Source of the DNA: Wocania_A sp965224845
GTDB lineage: Bacteria > Bacteroidota > Bacteroidia > Flavobacteriales > Flavobacteriaceae
Assembly: GCA_965224845.1 (NCBI GenBank)
Contig: CBDDAJ010000032.1
Coordinates: 62,001 to 126,000, forward strand
Length of the DNA: 64,000 nucleotides
Reading direction: 5' to 3'
In this document: piece by piece, positions 1-7,845 of the stretch
How positions within the stretch are numbered: the first letter of the stretch is position 1
Layout of the letters: each line of letters begins with the position of its first letter
Notes under the pieces: model-generated
What the model was told of the DNA's origin: nothing
Seen by the model: the letters and a program-made list of their open reading frames with translations, nothing else
The model's database searches: none
Made by a program: the position numbers and the translations under genes

Positions 1-530
1 TACCAGACTTGTCTGGATTAGATTTTATTAAAACCATTAAAAACCCACCTGCAATTATAATGACAACAGCATACCCCGATTATGCAGTAAGTAGTTTTGA
101 ATTGGAGACTATAGTTGATTATTTGGTAAAACCCTTTTCGTTTGAGCGTTTTTTGAAAGCCATTAATAAAGCTAAAGACAGAATTGAAACCCCTAAAAAT
201 AACATTGAAGAACAAAGTGAAGAAACCATTTTTTTAAATGTAGATAAAACACTGCATAAACTTATTTTAAATACGATTTTTTATATTGAGTCTGATAGAA
301 ATTATATTACTGTAGTTACAGCAACACAAAAACTGTCTTATATAGATTCTTTAAAAAACTGGACAAGTAAATTGCCTGAAAATCAATTTATACAAGTGCA
401 TAAATCGTTTATTATAAACAGAAAATATGTAGAAAAAATTTCTGGAAATACACTTTATATAAAAGAAAATAAAATCCCTATTGGCAGAACATATAAACAA
501 GAGTTGTTAAAACAATTAAAAATCATATAA
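1..530 (+). CDS. LytTR-family response regulator, 5'-truncated by the window edge
   Basis: This is the C-terminal part of a DNA-binding response regulator. The reading frame is already open at the first bases and reads PDLSGLDF, the segment just after the phospho-acceptor Asp of a receiver domain, so the true start and the Asp lie upstream of the window; the TTG at base 9 is not a real start. The visible protein has the second half of the receiver (the TTAYP stretch and the conserved VDYLVKPF Lys-Pro segment), a short linker, and a LytTR domain over about the last 100 residues (FYIESDRNY, FIQVHKSFIIN). Such regulators usually work with a membrane-bound 7TM or LytS-like histidine kinase encoded next door, which would be outside the window. 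A long hairpin follows the stop codon. Family assignment is secure; target genes are unknown. Confidence 0.93.
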   Translation, partial: PDLSGLDFIKTIKNPPAIIMTTAYPDYAVSSFELETIVDYLVKPFSFERFLKAINKAKDRIETPKNNIEEQSEETIFLNVDKTLHKLILNTIFYIESDRNYITVVTATQKLSYIDSLKNWTSKLPENQFIQVHKSFIINRKYVEKISGNTLYIKENKIPIGRTYKQELLKQLKII

Positions 531-569
531 CAGCTCTTCGGTATTAGAGTATTATACCGAAGAGCTGTT
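529..569. terminator. Bidirectional hairpin terminator between convergent genes
   Basis: A perfect 16-bp inverted repeat (529-544 pairing with 554-569) with a 9-nt loop starts at the last bases of the LytTR regulator stop codon. It lies between that gene and the convergent peptidase gene, and is flanked by short T/A runs, so it can serve both strands. Confidence 0.85.
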
Positions 570-587
570 TTAGGAACCGTTATTGCT

Positions 588-2675
588 TTATTTTTTTGGA
601 TGTACCAATTTCATTTCATGAATTAAATGTTTGGCATCTGCATATTTATCAATTATAAAAAGTACGTAGCGTAGGTCTACCATAATATTTCTGCAAATTT
701 CCGGATCATAATTCATATCACTCATTGTACCTTCCCAAACCCGGTCAAAGTTTAAGCCTATCAAATTACCATGAGCATCAATAGCAGGGCTACCAGAGTT
801 TCCACCTGTTGTATGATTGGTTCCTAAAAAACAAACAGGAACTTTCCCATTAGTATCGGCATATGGACCATAATTTTTAGAAGCATATAAATCGCGTAAT
901 TTTTGTGGTACATCAAATTCATAATCCCCGGGAATGTATTTTTCAATAACGCCATCTAAATAGCTCACATGGTTATAATACACGGCATCTCTTGGAGCAT
1001 AGCCTCGAACCTGACCATAAGTTACTCGAAGCGTACTGTTAGCATCCGGGAAATAGCGAGCATTTGGTAAAGCTTCCATTAAAGCGGTCATATATTTAGT
1101 TTGTAATGCAACTATTGGTGCATTTTTAAGATTAAACTCTTTGTCTATAACATTATAAAACTCATCAATAATTGGTTTTGCGTATTTGTAAGCAGGGTCA
1201 TTATTAATATTTTTTAATACTTCTTCAGGGGTACCCTCTAATAACTTTAAAGCCGAATCTAAATTTGTAAAAGCAGTATTGTTATAAATTGACGCATCAA
1301 CATGGGTCGTATATAGCGGCATTACACTATTAAAAACACCTTTGTCTACATCAATATTGTAATTTTTATGGATGCTTTTAAGTCTTCCGATAAGGCGTTC
1401 TTTTGCTTTTTCAAAAACATTAGGATAATGGTTTATTGTTTGTACTGTTTGATAGGTTCTAAAAGTCATTTGCATCAACTCATTAGTAACTAAAAACACT
1501 TCAATAAAATTACGACGCTTAATGTCTAACGGAGCAAAGTCTTTGTACAGGCGATTAAATTCTGGAAGGATATCGCCGTATTTGCCTTCTAAATCATTTT
1601 CTTTTAAGGCTTTAGTGAAAGTGCTTTCAAAAGCACGCCTTTTTTCTATCGCATTACTTTTCTCAATACCTAAATTTTCGCCTATCCATTTTTTCCATGC
1701 ATTAGCAATTCTAGCTTGTTTAGAAGCGTATTTAATTCGTACGTCATCATCAGCTTTCATACGCTCATTAATTACTTTTAAAGCTGCTTCGCGAATAGCA
1801 ATATTGGTAGGGTTATAGTTTTTGGTAATGTGTTCTATAGCCACGGCAGGTAAATACTCGTTGGTTCTTCCGGGAAAACCAAATACCATGGTAAAATCTC
1901 CTTCTTCAACACCATCTAACGATATTGGTAAAAAATGTTTTGGTGTATAAGGTTTGTTATTTTTATTATATTTTGCTGGACGATTATTAGCATCAGCATA
2001 AATTCTAAATAAAGAAAAATCACCTGTATGCCTTGGAAAAACCCAGTTATCGGTATCGCTGCCAAATTTACCAATACTTGTTGGTGGTGCACCTACCAAA
2101 CGAATATCTTCAAACCGTTCAGTTACAAATAAAAAATATTGATTGCCTTTGTAAAAAGATTTGATTTTTACATTTTGCCATGCTTCTTTAGTCCAGTTTT
2201 CTAATATTCCGTTGCTAGTTTTGTCTATAACAGATTGTTTTTCCTTTTCTGTCATAGATTCATTAATGCCTGCCAAAACATCTTTAGTAACATCATGAAT
2301 GCTAACTATAAACTCAACATATAAACCATTGTTAGGTAACTCCTCTTCATGATTCATTGCCCAAAAGCCATGCTTTAAATAATCGTTTTCAAGAGAAGAA
2401 TGCGATTGGATTTGACTAAATCCACAATGATGATTGGTTAAAATAAGACCTTTAGGAGAAATAACTTCGCTTGTACAGCCTCCATTAAAATGCCCAATAG
2501 CATCCTTTAAACTAGAATTGTTAACATCATATATGTCTTTGGCTGTTAGCTTACTGCCTAGACGGGTCATTTCATCTTCATTCATGCCTTCTAGTAACGA
2601 TGGGAGCCACATACCACCTTGTTGAGCAAAAGCATTTAGTGTTACAAAAAGCAATAAAAATTTCAGGTATTTCAT
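588..2675 (-). CDS. dpp11: S46 family dipeptidyl-peptidase, DPP11-type (Asp/Glu-specific)
   Basis: A 695-residue exported serine exopeptidase that removes N-terminal dipeptides in the periplasm, feeding peptide catabolism. Residues 1-18 form a signal peptide ending AFAQ. The chymotrypsin-like active site is visible: His83 in TNHHCGF, a probable Asp219 in HTGDF, and Ser627 in GGNSGSP. In the characterised Porphyromonas S46 enzymes, the residue 18 positions after the catalytic Ser sets P1 preference: Arg in DPP11 (acidic P1) and Gly in DPP7. Here that residue is Arg645 (NFDRVWEG), so I infer DPP11-type specificity. Length matches the family. It is a single-gene unit, convergent with the LytTR regulator and divergent from the aminotransferase gene, with a TATATTTG box just upstream of its start. 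Confidence 0.93.
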   Translation of the reverse strand: MKYLKFLLLFVTLNAFAQQGGMWLPSLLEGMNEDEMTRLGSKLTAKDIYDVNNSSLKDAIGHFNGGCTSEVISPKGLILTNHHCGFSQIQSHSSLENDYLKHGFWAMNHEEELPNNGLYVEFIVSIHDVTKDVLAGINESMTEKEKQSVIDKTSNGILENWTKEAWQNVKIKSFYKGNQYFLFVTERFEDIRLVGAPPTSIGKFGSDTDNWVFPRHTGDFSLFRIYADANNRPAKYNKNNKPYTPKHFLPISLDGVEEGDFTMVFGFPGRTNEYLPAVAIEHITKNYNPTNIAIREAALKVINERMKADDDVRIKYASKQARIANAWKKWIGENLGIEKSNAIEKRRAFESTFTKALKENDLEGKYGDILPEFNRLYKDFAPLDIKRRNFIEVFLVTNELMQMTFRTYQTVQTINHYPNVFEKAKERLIGRLKSIHKNYNIDVDKGVFNSVMPLYTTHVDASIYNNTAFTNLDSALKLLEGTPEEVLKNINNDPAYKYAKPIIDEFYNVIDKEFNLKNAPIVALQTKYMTALMEALPNARYFPDANSTLRVTYGQVRGYAPRDAVYYNHVSYLDGVIEKYIPGDYEFDVPQKLRDLYASKNYGPYADTNGKVPVCFLGTNHTTGGNSGSPAIDAHGNLIGLNFDRVWEGTMSDMNYDPEICRNIMVDLRYVLFIIDKYADAKHLIHEMKLVHPKK

Positions 2676-2697
2676 GGTGCAAAATTTAGAATAGAGT

Positions 2698-2705
2698 CAA
2701 ATATA
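2698..2705 (-). promoter_or_regulatory. -7 box TATATTTG for the DPP11 gene
   Basis: On the minus strand TATATTTG matches the Bacteroidota -7 consensus TAnnTTTG and lies 22 bp upstream of the ATG at 2675. No clear -33 TTTG was identified, so this is a sequence-match call only. Confidence 0.5.
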
Positions 2706-2753
2706 TAAAGCATTTATTTATTGTTGTAAATTTACTGCTAATAATATTAAAAA

Positions 2754-3896
2754 ATGCAACACATCTCTAAACTTCCAACAGTAGGAACAACCATTTTTAC
2801 TGTTATGGGTGCTTTAGCTAAAAAGCACGATGCCATAAATTTATCTCAAGGTTTTCCAGACTTTAAAATGGACCAACAACTTATCAATTTGGTTACAAAT
2901 GCTATGCATACAGGTTACAATCAGTATGCGCCCATGCAAGGAAGTTTAGCGTTGCGAGAAGCCATTACCAAAAAGTTCGATTTGTTGTATAATGCTACCT
3001 ATCATCCGGAAACAGAAATCACAATAACTGCCGGTGCCACTCAAGCCATTTTTAGTATCATTTCTGCATTTATAAAACCAAATGATGAAGTTATCATTTT
3101 TCGACCTGCTTACGATTGTTACGAACCAGCGATAGAATTAAATGGTGGAAAAACAGTTTCAGTAGCATTAGAATCTCCAAATTTTAAAGTGGATTGGAGC
3201 GCAGTAAAAGCTCAAATTAATCATCGTACAAAAATGATGATTATTAATACGCCACAAAACCCAACGGGCACTGTTTTTTCTGAAAATGACCTGTTGCAAT
3301 TACAAGACCTAACCAAAGGAACTGGTATTATGATATTAAGTGATGAGGTTTATGAGCATATCGTATTTGATAATGAAAGCCATCAAAGCGTATGCAGGTT
3401 TCCAGACCTAAAATCCAGAAGTTTTGTAGTGGCTTCTTTTGGAAAAACGTTTCATAATACAGGGTGGCGCACAGGGTATTGTTGTGCACCTAAGGCACTG
3501 ATGAGCGAATTTAGAAAGGTGCATCAATTTAATGTGTTTTGCGTCAATCACCCCACACAAAAAGCATTGTCGGAATATTTAAAAAACGAAAATCATTATT
3601 TAGAATTATCGGCTTTCTACCAGGAAAAAAGAGATTTCTTTTTAAGTTTGATAAAAAGCTCACGGTTTAAGTTTGCTCCATCAAAAGGGACCTATTTTCA
3701 ATTATTAGATTATTCAGAAATCTCTAAAGAACATGATGTCGATTTTGCAAAGCGCTTAACTATTGAAAATAAATTAGCGTCTATTCCAATTTCGGTCTTT
3801 TATGATGCAGAAGTTAAAAGTACTATGCTCAGATTTTGTTTTGCAAAAAAGAATGATACACTAAAACGGGCTGCCGATATATTAAATGCTATTTGA
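2754..3896 (+). CDS. Methionine/glutamine aminotransferase (class I PLP-dependent, YbdL/KAT-like)
   Basis: A 380-residue fold-type I PLP aminotransferase. Visible hallmarks are INLSQGFPDF near the N-terminus, the NTPQNPTGT loop, SDEVYEH with the cofactor-binding Asp and Tyr, the Schiff-base Lys231 in SFGKTFHNTGW, and a C-terminal LRFCFAK Arg that binds the substrate carboxylate. The sequence resembles the YbdL/kynurenine aminotransferase group, whose members transaminate methionine or glutamine with 2-oxo acids, for example the methionine salvage keto acid. The gene two positions downstream is a nitrilase-family omega-amidase candidate; that pairing is the known glutamine transaminase/omega-amidase route, in which the amidase removes the alpha-ketoglutaramate formed. 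No signal peptide: cytoplasmic. The ATG at 2754 directly precedes the conserved N-terminus. Confidence 0.88.
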   Translation: MQHISKLPTVGTTIFTVMGALAKKHDAINLSQGFPDFKMDQQLINLVTNAMHTGYNQYAPMQGSLALREAITKKFDLLYNATYHPETEITITAGATQAIFSIISAFIKPNDEVIIFRPAYDCYEPAIELNGGKTVSVALESPNFKVDWSAVKAQINHRTKMMIINTPQNPTGTVFSENDLLQLQDLTKGTGIMILSDEVYEHIVFDNESHQSVCRFPDLKSRSFVVASFGKTFHNTGWRTGYCCAPKALMSEFRKVHQFNVFCVNHPTQKALSEYLKNENHYLELSAFYQEKRDFFLSLIKSSRFKFAPSKGTYFQLLDYSEISKEHDVDFAKRLTIENKLASIPISVFYDAEVKSTMLRFCFAKKNDTLKRAADILNAI

Positions 3897-3959
3897 GAGA
3901 AGTAACTTTTTTAAAAACATGGTGTCTAAAAAACAAGTTTAATTCTAAATTAAGGAAAG

Positions 3960-4436
3960 ATGAAATTTTTACTTGTATTATTGTTTTTAAGTTTTGGTTT
4001 TATAATAAATGCTCAAGAGGTAAGTTTTAATGGTAATACCTATACCATAAAAGGCGAAAGTATTTTTAAAGAAGCTGTTGATGTTACTAATATGCTATCA
4101 AAAGAAGAGCGACAGCAAATCATGGTTGCTTTTAAAAAGGAAAAGCGGTTAGTTAGGGCATCTGAAAAAAAGCAAAAGCAAATAAAAAAAGCAGAAAAGG
4201 GCCAAAAGTTAGCAGAGAAAAGACAAAAAAAAGCAGAAAAAGCTTTAAAGCGCAAACAAAAGGCACAATCTAATTTTGATAAGTCTGTGAAAAAGCACAG
4301 GCAGGCGATTGAAAAATACCAAAAACTTAAAAAGAAAGGGAAATTATCTCCTGAGGCAGAAGCGAAGTGGCTTAAAAAGATAGAAAAATTTAAAGACGCT
4401 CATAAAAAAGCAGAAAAGCGATTAAAACGGGTTTAA
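3960..4436 (+). CDS. Secreted lysine-rich coiled-coil protein of unknown function
   Basis: A 158-residue protein with a clear signal peptide (residues 1-18, ending NAQ), a short conserved-looking N-terminal segment, and then about 100 residues dominated by Lys, Glu, Gln and Ala with almost no hydrophobic core: a long, highly basic helix or coiled coil (repeated KKAEK and KRQKKAEK units). I recognise no named domain. It sits between the aminotransferase and the omega-amidase on the same strand, 5 bp before the latter, so it is co-transcribed with them. Nothing in it suggests a role in that pathway; a basic periplasmic helix could bind nucleic acid, lipopolysaccharide or peptidoglycan, which is speculation. 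The Phe-rich antisense frame is a by-product of its AAA/AAG codons. Confidence 0.8.
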   Translation: MKFLLVLLFLSFGFIINAQEVSFNGNTYTIKGESIFKEAVDVTNMLSKEERQQIMVAFKKEKRLVRASEKKQKQIKKAEKGQKLAEKRQKKAEKALKRKQKAQSNFDKSVKKHRQAIEKYQKLKKKGKLSPEAEAKWLKKIEKFKDAHKKAEKRLKRV

Positions 4437-4441
4437 TTATT

Positions 4442-5221
4442 ATGAATGATGAACTTAAAATAGCTATAGTACAATCGGATTTGATATGGGAAAACCCGGA
4501 ACAGAACCGAAAACATTTTTCAGAAAAGATTGAAAGCATTTCTGAACCAGTCGATATGGTTGTACTACCAGAAATGTTTACAACAGGTTTTACAATGAAT
4601 GCCTCTGAAGTTGCAGAAACTATGGGCGGAGATACAGTTGAATGGATGAAACAGGAAGCCTTAAAACATGGTGCAGCTATTGTAGGAAGTATTATTATAT
4701 CTGAAGCAAATACCTATTATAATCGCTTACTATTTGTTGAGCCTACCGGTAAAATTACTATTTATAATAAACGACACACCTTTACATTAGTAGGAGAAGA
4801 TAAAGTATTTACTGCCGGAAACGAAAAAGTTATTATAGCGTATAAAGGCTGGAGCATTTGTCCTTTAGTCTGTTACGATTTACGTTTTCCTGTTTGGGCA
4901 AGAAATACTGAAAATTATGATGTATTGGTGTATGTTGCCAATTGGCCAAAACCAAGGGTTTCTGCCTGGGATGCCTTGTTAAAAGCGCGAGCCATTGAAA
5001 ACATGTGCTATTGTATTGGGGTTAACCGTATTGGAATCGATGGAGTAAACAGTGAGTATTCCGGACATTCTGCAGTTTACGATGTATTAGGGAATAGTAT
5101 GACCTCTATACAACCCGGTAAAGCACAGGTGGAGGTTGTTACTTTAGAAAAAAAGCACATTTCGGCATACAGAAATAAGCTTAAGTTCTTAAATGATAGA
5201 GATACGTTTACTCTTCAATAA
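4442..5221 (+). CDS. Nitrilase-superfamily amidohydrolase (omega-amidase-like)
   Basis: A 259-residue cytoplasmic carbon-nitrogen hydrolase with the complete Glu-Lys-Cys catalytic triad: Glu44 in LPEMFTTGF, Lys110 in YNKRHTF and Cys144 in PLVCYDLRFP. Length and motifs match the YafV/Nit2 omega-amidase branch, which hydrolyses alpha-ketoglutaramate or alpha-ketosuccinamate to 2-oxo acid and ammonia. Co-orientation with the methionine/glutamine aminotransferase supports that role: the amidase makes glutamine transamination irreversible. Its 3' end overlaps the convergent lipoprotein gene by 14 bp. A general amidase of other specificity cannot be excluded from sequence alone. Confidence 0.88.
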   Translation: MNDELKIAIVQSDLIWENPEQNRKHFSEKIESISEPVDMVVLPEMFTTGFTMNASEVAETMGGDTVEWMKQEALKHGAAIVGSIIISEANTYYNRLLFVEPTGKITIYNKRHTFTLVGEDKVFTAGNEKVIIAYKGWSICPLVCYDLRFPVWARNTENYDVLVYVANWPKPRVSAWDALLKARAIENMCYCIGVNRIGIDGVNSEYSGHSAVYDVLGNSMTSIQPGKAQVEVVTLEKKHISAYRNKLKFLNDRDTFTLQ

Positions 5222-6824
5222 AATTTAAAGTTTGAACAAGCCCCCAGTCTGATCTTACTTCCTCATCCATTTCAAAATGGCTTACACGCTCAGGTTGAAT
5301 TTTTTTAAGATAATTACCTGTGTCGTACTTTCCATTGCCATTTGTATCAAAAATAACTCTAACAAAATATTTACCAGAATCTAAATTTAAAAAATCTAAC
5401 ACCTCTGGTTTTGTAGAATATTGCTCATATTTAACTTCGCCATTAGCATCAGTTAATTGTAAAATGATAGGGTATTTAGCATTCGTGAGTGTAAAACGTA
5501 CATAGCCAAAATCGGATTCCTTTTTGGTTTTAACCGAATAGTTCAACGTGTCATTTTTATTGTCAAAAAAATCAACAAAAGCCTCAGGCAATACTTGTAT
5601 TCTATAAATATTATCTTCAGTTTTTTCAAAGTTAAAATTATATGTATTAACAATAGAATCGTATTCGGTTGAAAAATCTACAAGAGTAGAATCTTTATCC
5701 ATGATACTCATTTTAGAAGCGTCAAAAGCCGTAAAAGGGGTGTTTGCAAATATTTTAAAAGGGGCTTCGTAACGAATATTTCCAGAAGGTTCGGCCTTAA
5801 TTATTAAAGAGTCTCTTTTCTGTTCACTAATTCGTGCTGTATAATCTTTTTCAAAGGTTGGATGCGATACTTTAAAGAGTAACGAGTCTACTTTTAATCT
5901 GGGTTTGTACCAGTAATAAAGCGTATCTGTTTTTTCGTCTTTGGTAATTCTATGTGTAAAATCTTCCGGAGTTTCAGAGCTTATTTTAATATCCATATTT
6001 TTATAATCCCCTTCATAACCAAAGGCAATTTTTTCTCCGGAGATTAAGCGTGGCCTTATAGCTTTAAAATCAGGTTCTTCAGAAAACAATTTTAAGGTGT
6101 AAAATGTTGAATCTGTTGGTAAAACGTTAATAAATTCTTTGTGAAACGCTATTTGATCTGTTTTTTGCTGATATTTATTATCGCCATTACCATCTTTTAA
6201 AGCCATAAGCATATATTTTCCGGTTTTGATGTTTTCAATAGAAAATGTGGTCAGGCTATCAAGCGTATTGGTAATGTATTTAGGAACCTCTTTGTAAATT
6301 ATAGAGTCGTTGAATGTAGAATCAACTTCGTATAAAGCAACCGTTACAAAGGTTTCAGGTTGCCTTTTTGTAGCATCAATAATTTGACCTTTTACGGTTA
6401 ACGAATCTATATAATCACCGGTAGAAAGTACATATCTGTAATAAGGAAACGGGTTGCCTTCATTGTTATCGGTAATACTATTTCCAAAGTTAAAAGCATA
6501 AGTCGTATTAGGAGGCAAGGTGTCGTTAATTCTAATTCTAATTTCTTTACTGGCACTACCAACAGGCGATATGTCTGGTTGCCATTTCATTGGCGGCGAA
6601 ATAATAAGTTGCTTTTGTATGTCTTTTATCTTAATAAATTCATCAAAAACGATCCTGATTTCATTTCCTTTAAAATTTGTAGAATAATTATCAGGGGTTG
6701 AACTCTCAATACTGGGAGGTGTTTCATCTTTTGGCCCGCCACCGGGAGTACCACGATTTGCACAATTAATAAAAACCAGGCATATAAACGCTATAAAAAT
6801 AAAGTTTGAAAGGATCTTATTCAT
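5208..6824 (-). CDS. Ig-like (Big_5 type) domain lipoprotein
   Basis: An outer- or inner-membrane lipoprotein of 538 residues if started at the ATG at 6824. An upstream in-frame ATG at 6881 would put 19 extra charged residues before the signal sequence, so the later start is preferred. The signal peptide ends in a lipobox (LVFINC) with Cys followed by ANRGTPGGGPKDETPP, the stereotyped beginning of a family common in Bacteroidota. A bacterial Ig-like domain follows (about residues 30-135), then beta-rich repeats whose segments GNGDNKYQQ and TNGNGKYDTG look like small Ca-binding or carboxypeptidase-regulatory-like loops. Function unknown; probably a surface structural or envelope protein. It ends inside the 3' end of the convergent amidase gene. 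Confidence 0.85.
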   Translation of the reverse strand: MNKILSNFIFIAFICLVFINCANRGTPGGGPKDETPPSIESSTPDNYSTNFKGNEIRIVFDEFIKIKDIQKQLIISPPMKWQPDISPVGSASKEIRIRINDTLPPNTTYAFNFGNSITDNNEGNPFPYYRYVLSTGDYIDSLTVKGQIIDATKRQPETFVTVALYEVDSTFNDSIIYKEVPKYITNTLDSLTTFSIENIKTGKYMLMALKDGNGDNKYQQKTDQIAFHKEFINVLPTDSTFYTLKLFSEEPDFKAIRPRLISGEKIAFGYEGDYKNMDIKISSETPEDFTHRITKDEKTDTLYYWYKPRLKVDSLLFKVSHPTFEKDYTARISEQKRDSLIIKAEPSGNIRYEAPFKIFANTPFTAFDASKMSIMDKDSTLVDFSTEYDSIVNTYNFNFEKTEDNIYRIQVLPEAFVDFFDNKNDTLNYSVKTKKESDFGYVRFTLTNAKYPIILQLTDANGEVKYEQYSTKPEVLDFLNLDSGKYFVRVIFDTNGNGKYDTGNYLKKIQPERVSHFEMDEEVRSDWGLVQTLNFIEE

Positions 6825-7036
6825 CAACAATTTTAAATTTTTAGCAAAAGTACGTGAATTTTTTCGTTCTGAAATTAACAAAAACAGAATGAAAAAAATT
6901 GTGCACTAGCAAGCGATTTCTAAAGTGAAGTTAAATTTTGTTTTTTTTTGAGCAAAATTTAATTTTACTGAAGCAACCTATATAATTTAACACAAATTAT
7001 ATGTGTTTTGGGGTTCTAAACATAACGGATAATATA

Positions 7037-7717
7037 TTAAGCTATTGCCATGGTGGCAATACTAATTTTTACATTTCCAGCCTGGTTTAAAACATGTATA
7101 CAAGCCTCTAAGGTTGCACCTGTGGTAATAATATCGTCAACTAATAAAATATGTTTATTTTCAATGGCATCCATGCTTTTAAGCGCAAATAACTCGTTGC
7201 TATCTGTCCATCGTGTAAAACGCCCTTTTGTAGTTTGCGATTTTGTATTCGTTATCTTAACCAAAATATCATCGTTATATTCTGCATTTATATGTTTAGC
7301 CATTTGTTGTCCAAATTTGGCCACCTGGTTAAAGCCGCGTTTTTTTAGTTTCTTTTTATGCAATGGCACAGGGATAACCATATCAATATTGCGATACGCT
7401 TCTACATCTTTTAATTCGCCTCCAAGCCAGTTGCCTAAAACAAACCCAATATTTTCGTAACCTTTATACTTTAACCCATGAATAAGTTGTTGTACCAGAC
7501 CTCTTTTTTCAAATCTAAAAAGCGCCGTTCCGTTTTCAATTTTTGCTCGCCCATAAAGTACTTTTTTAACAGCATCATTAGCATCAAAATGAAAGTTAGT
7601 AACAGGTAGGTCATGTCTGCAATCAATACAAATCGTATCCGCCTTATCATCTAGTAAATTAAGACAAGCATAGCAGACTTTAGGGAAGAAAAGAGTTATA
7701 ACAGATTGAAGCCCCAT
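7037..7717 (-). CDS. comF: ComF family phosphoribosyltransferase-like protein
   Basis: A 226-residue ComF homologue. The N-terminus carries two CxxC-like pairs (CYACLNLL and CIDCRHD) that probably bind zinc, and the C-terminal half is a type I PRTase domain with the PRPP-binding motif ILLVDDIITTGAT. ComF proteins are needed for natural transformation in some bacteria, acting after DNA uptake; in Bacteroidota they are nearly universal and the role is less clear. The gene stands alone here, with the divergent glyS gene 129 bp away. No other competence gene is nearby, so a competence role is inferred from the family only. Confidence 0.9.
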   Translation of the reverse strand: MGLQSVITLFFPKVCYACLNLLDDKADTICIDCRHDLPVTNFHFDANDAVKKVLYGRAKIENGTALFRFEKRGLVQQLIHGLKYKGYENIGFVLGNWLGGELKDVEAYRNIDMVIPVPLHKKKLKKRGFNQVAKFGQQMAKHINAEYNDDILVKITNTKSQTTKGRFTRWTDSNELFALKSMDAIENKHILLVDDIITTGATLEACIHVLNQAGNVKISIATMAIA

Positions 7718-7833
7718 ATATTAATTATCTCCAATAAAATTAACGATTTATAATTTAAAATCTGTTTCAATAAAATTTTTACAAAAATGCAGAATAAATA
7801 TCTAATGTATAGTACTGAATTTAAACGGTTTTT

Positions 7834-7841
7834 TATTTTTG
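7834..7841 (+). promoter_or_regulatory. -7 box TATTTTTG almost abutting the glyS start codon
   Basis: TATTTTTG matches TAnnTTTG and ends only 4 bp before the ATG at 7846. If functional, transcription would start at or within a few bases of the start codon, giving a leaderless or nearly leaderless mRNA. No -33 element is obvious. Confidence 0.5.
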
Positions 7842-7845
7842 CACC

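Noticed and set aside
1522..1818. Plus-strand 98-residue frame inside the S46 peptidase gene
   Set aside because: The minus-strand peptidase is complete with triad and signal peptide; the antisense frame has no recognisable domain.
588..2675. DPP7-type (hydrophobic P1) identity for the S46 peptidase
   Set aside because: The specificity position 18 residues after the catalytic Ser is Arg, as in DPP11; DPP7 has Gly there.
4040..4255. Minus-strand Phe/Cys-rich frame of 71 residues
   Set aside because: Antisense shadow of the Lys-rich AAA/AAG codons in the secreted coiled-coil gene.
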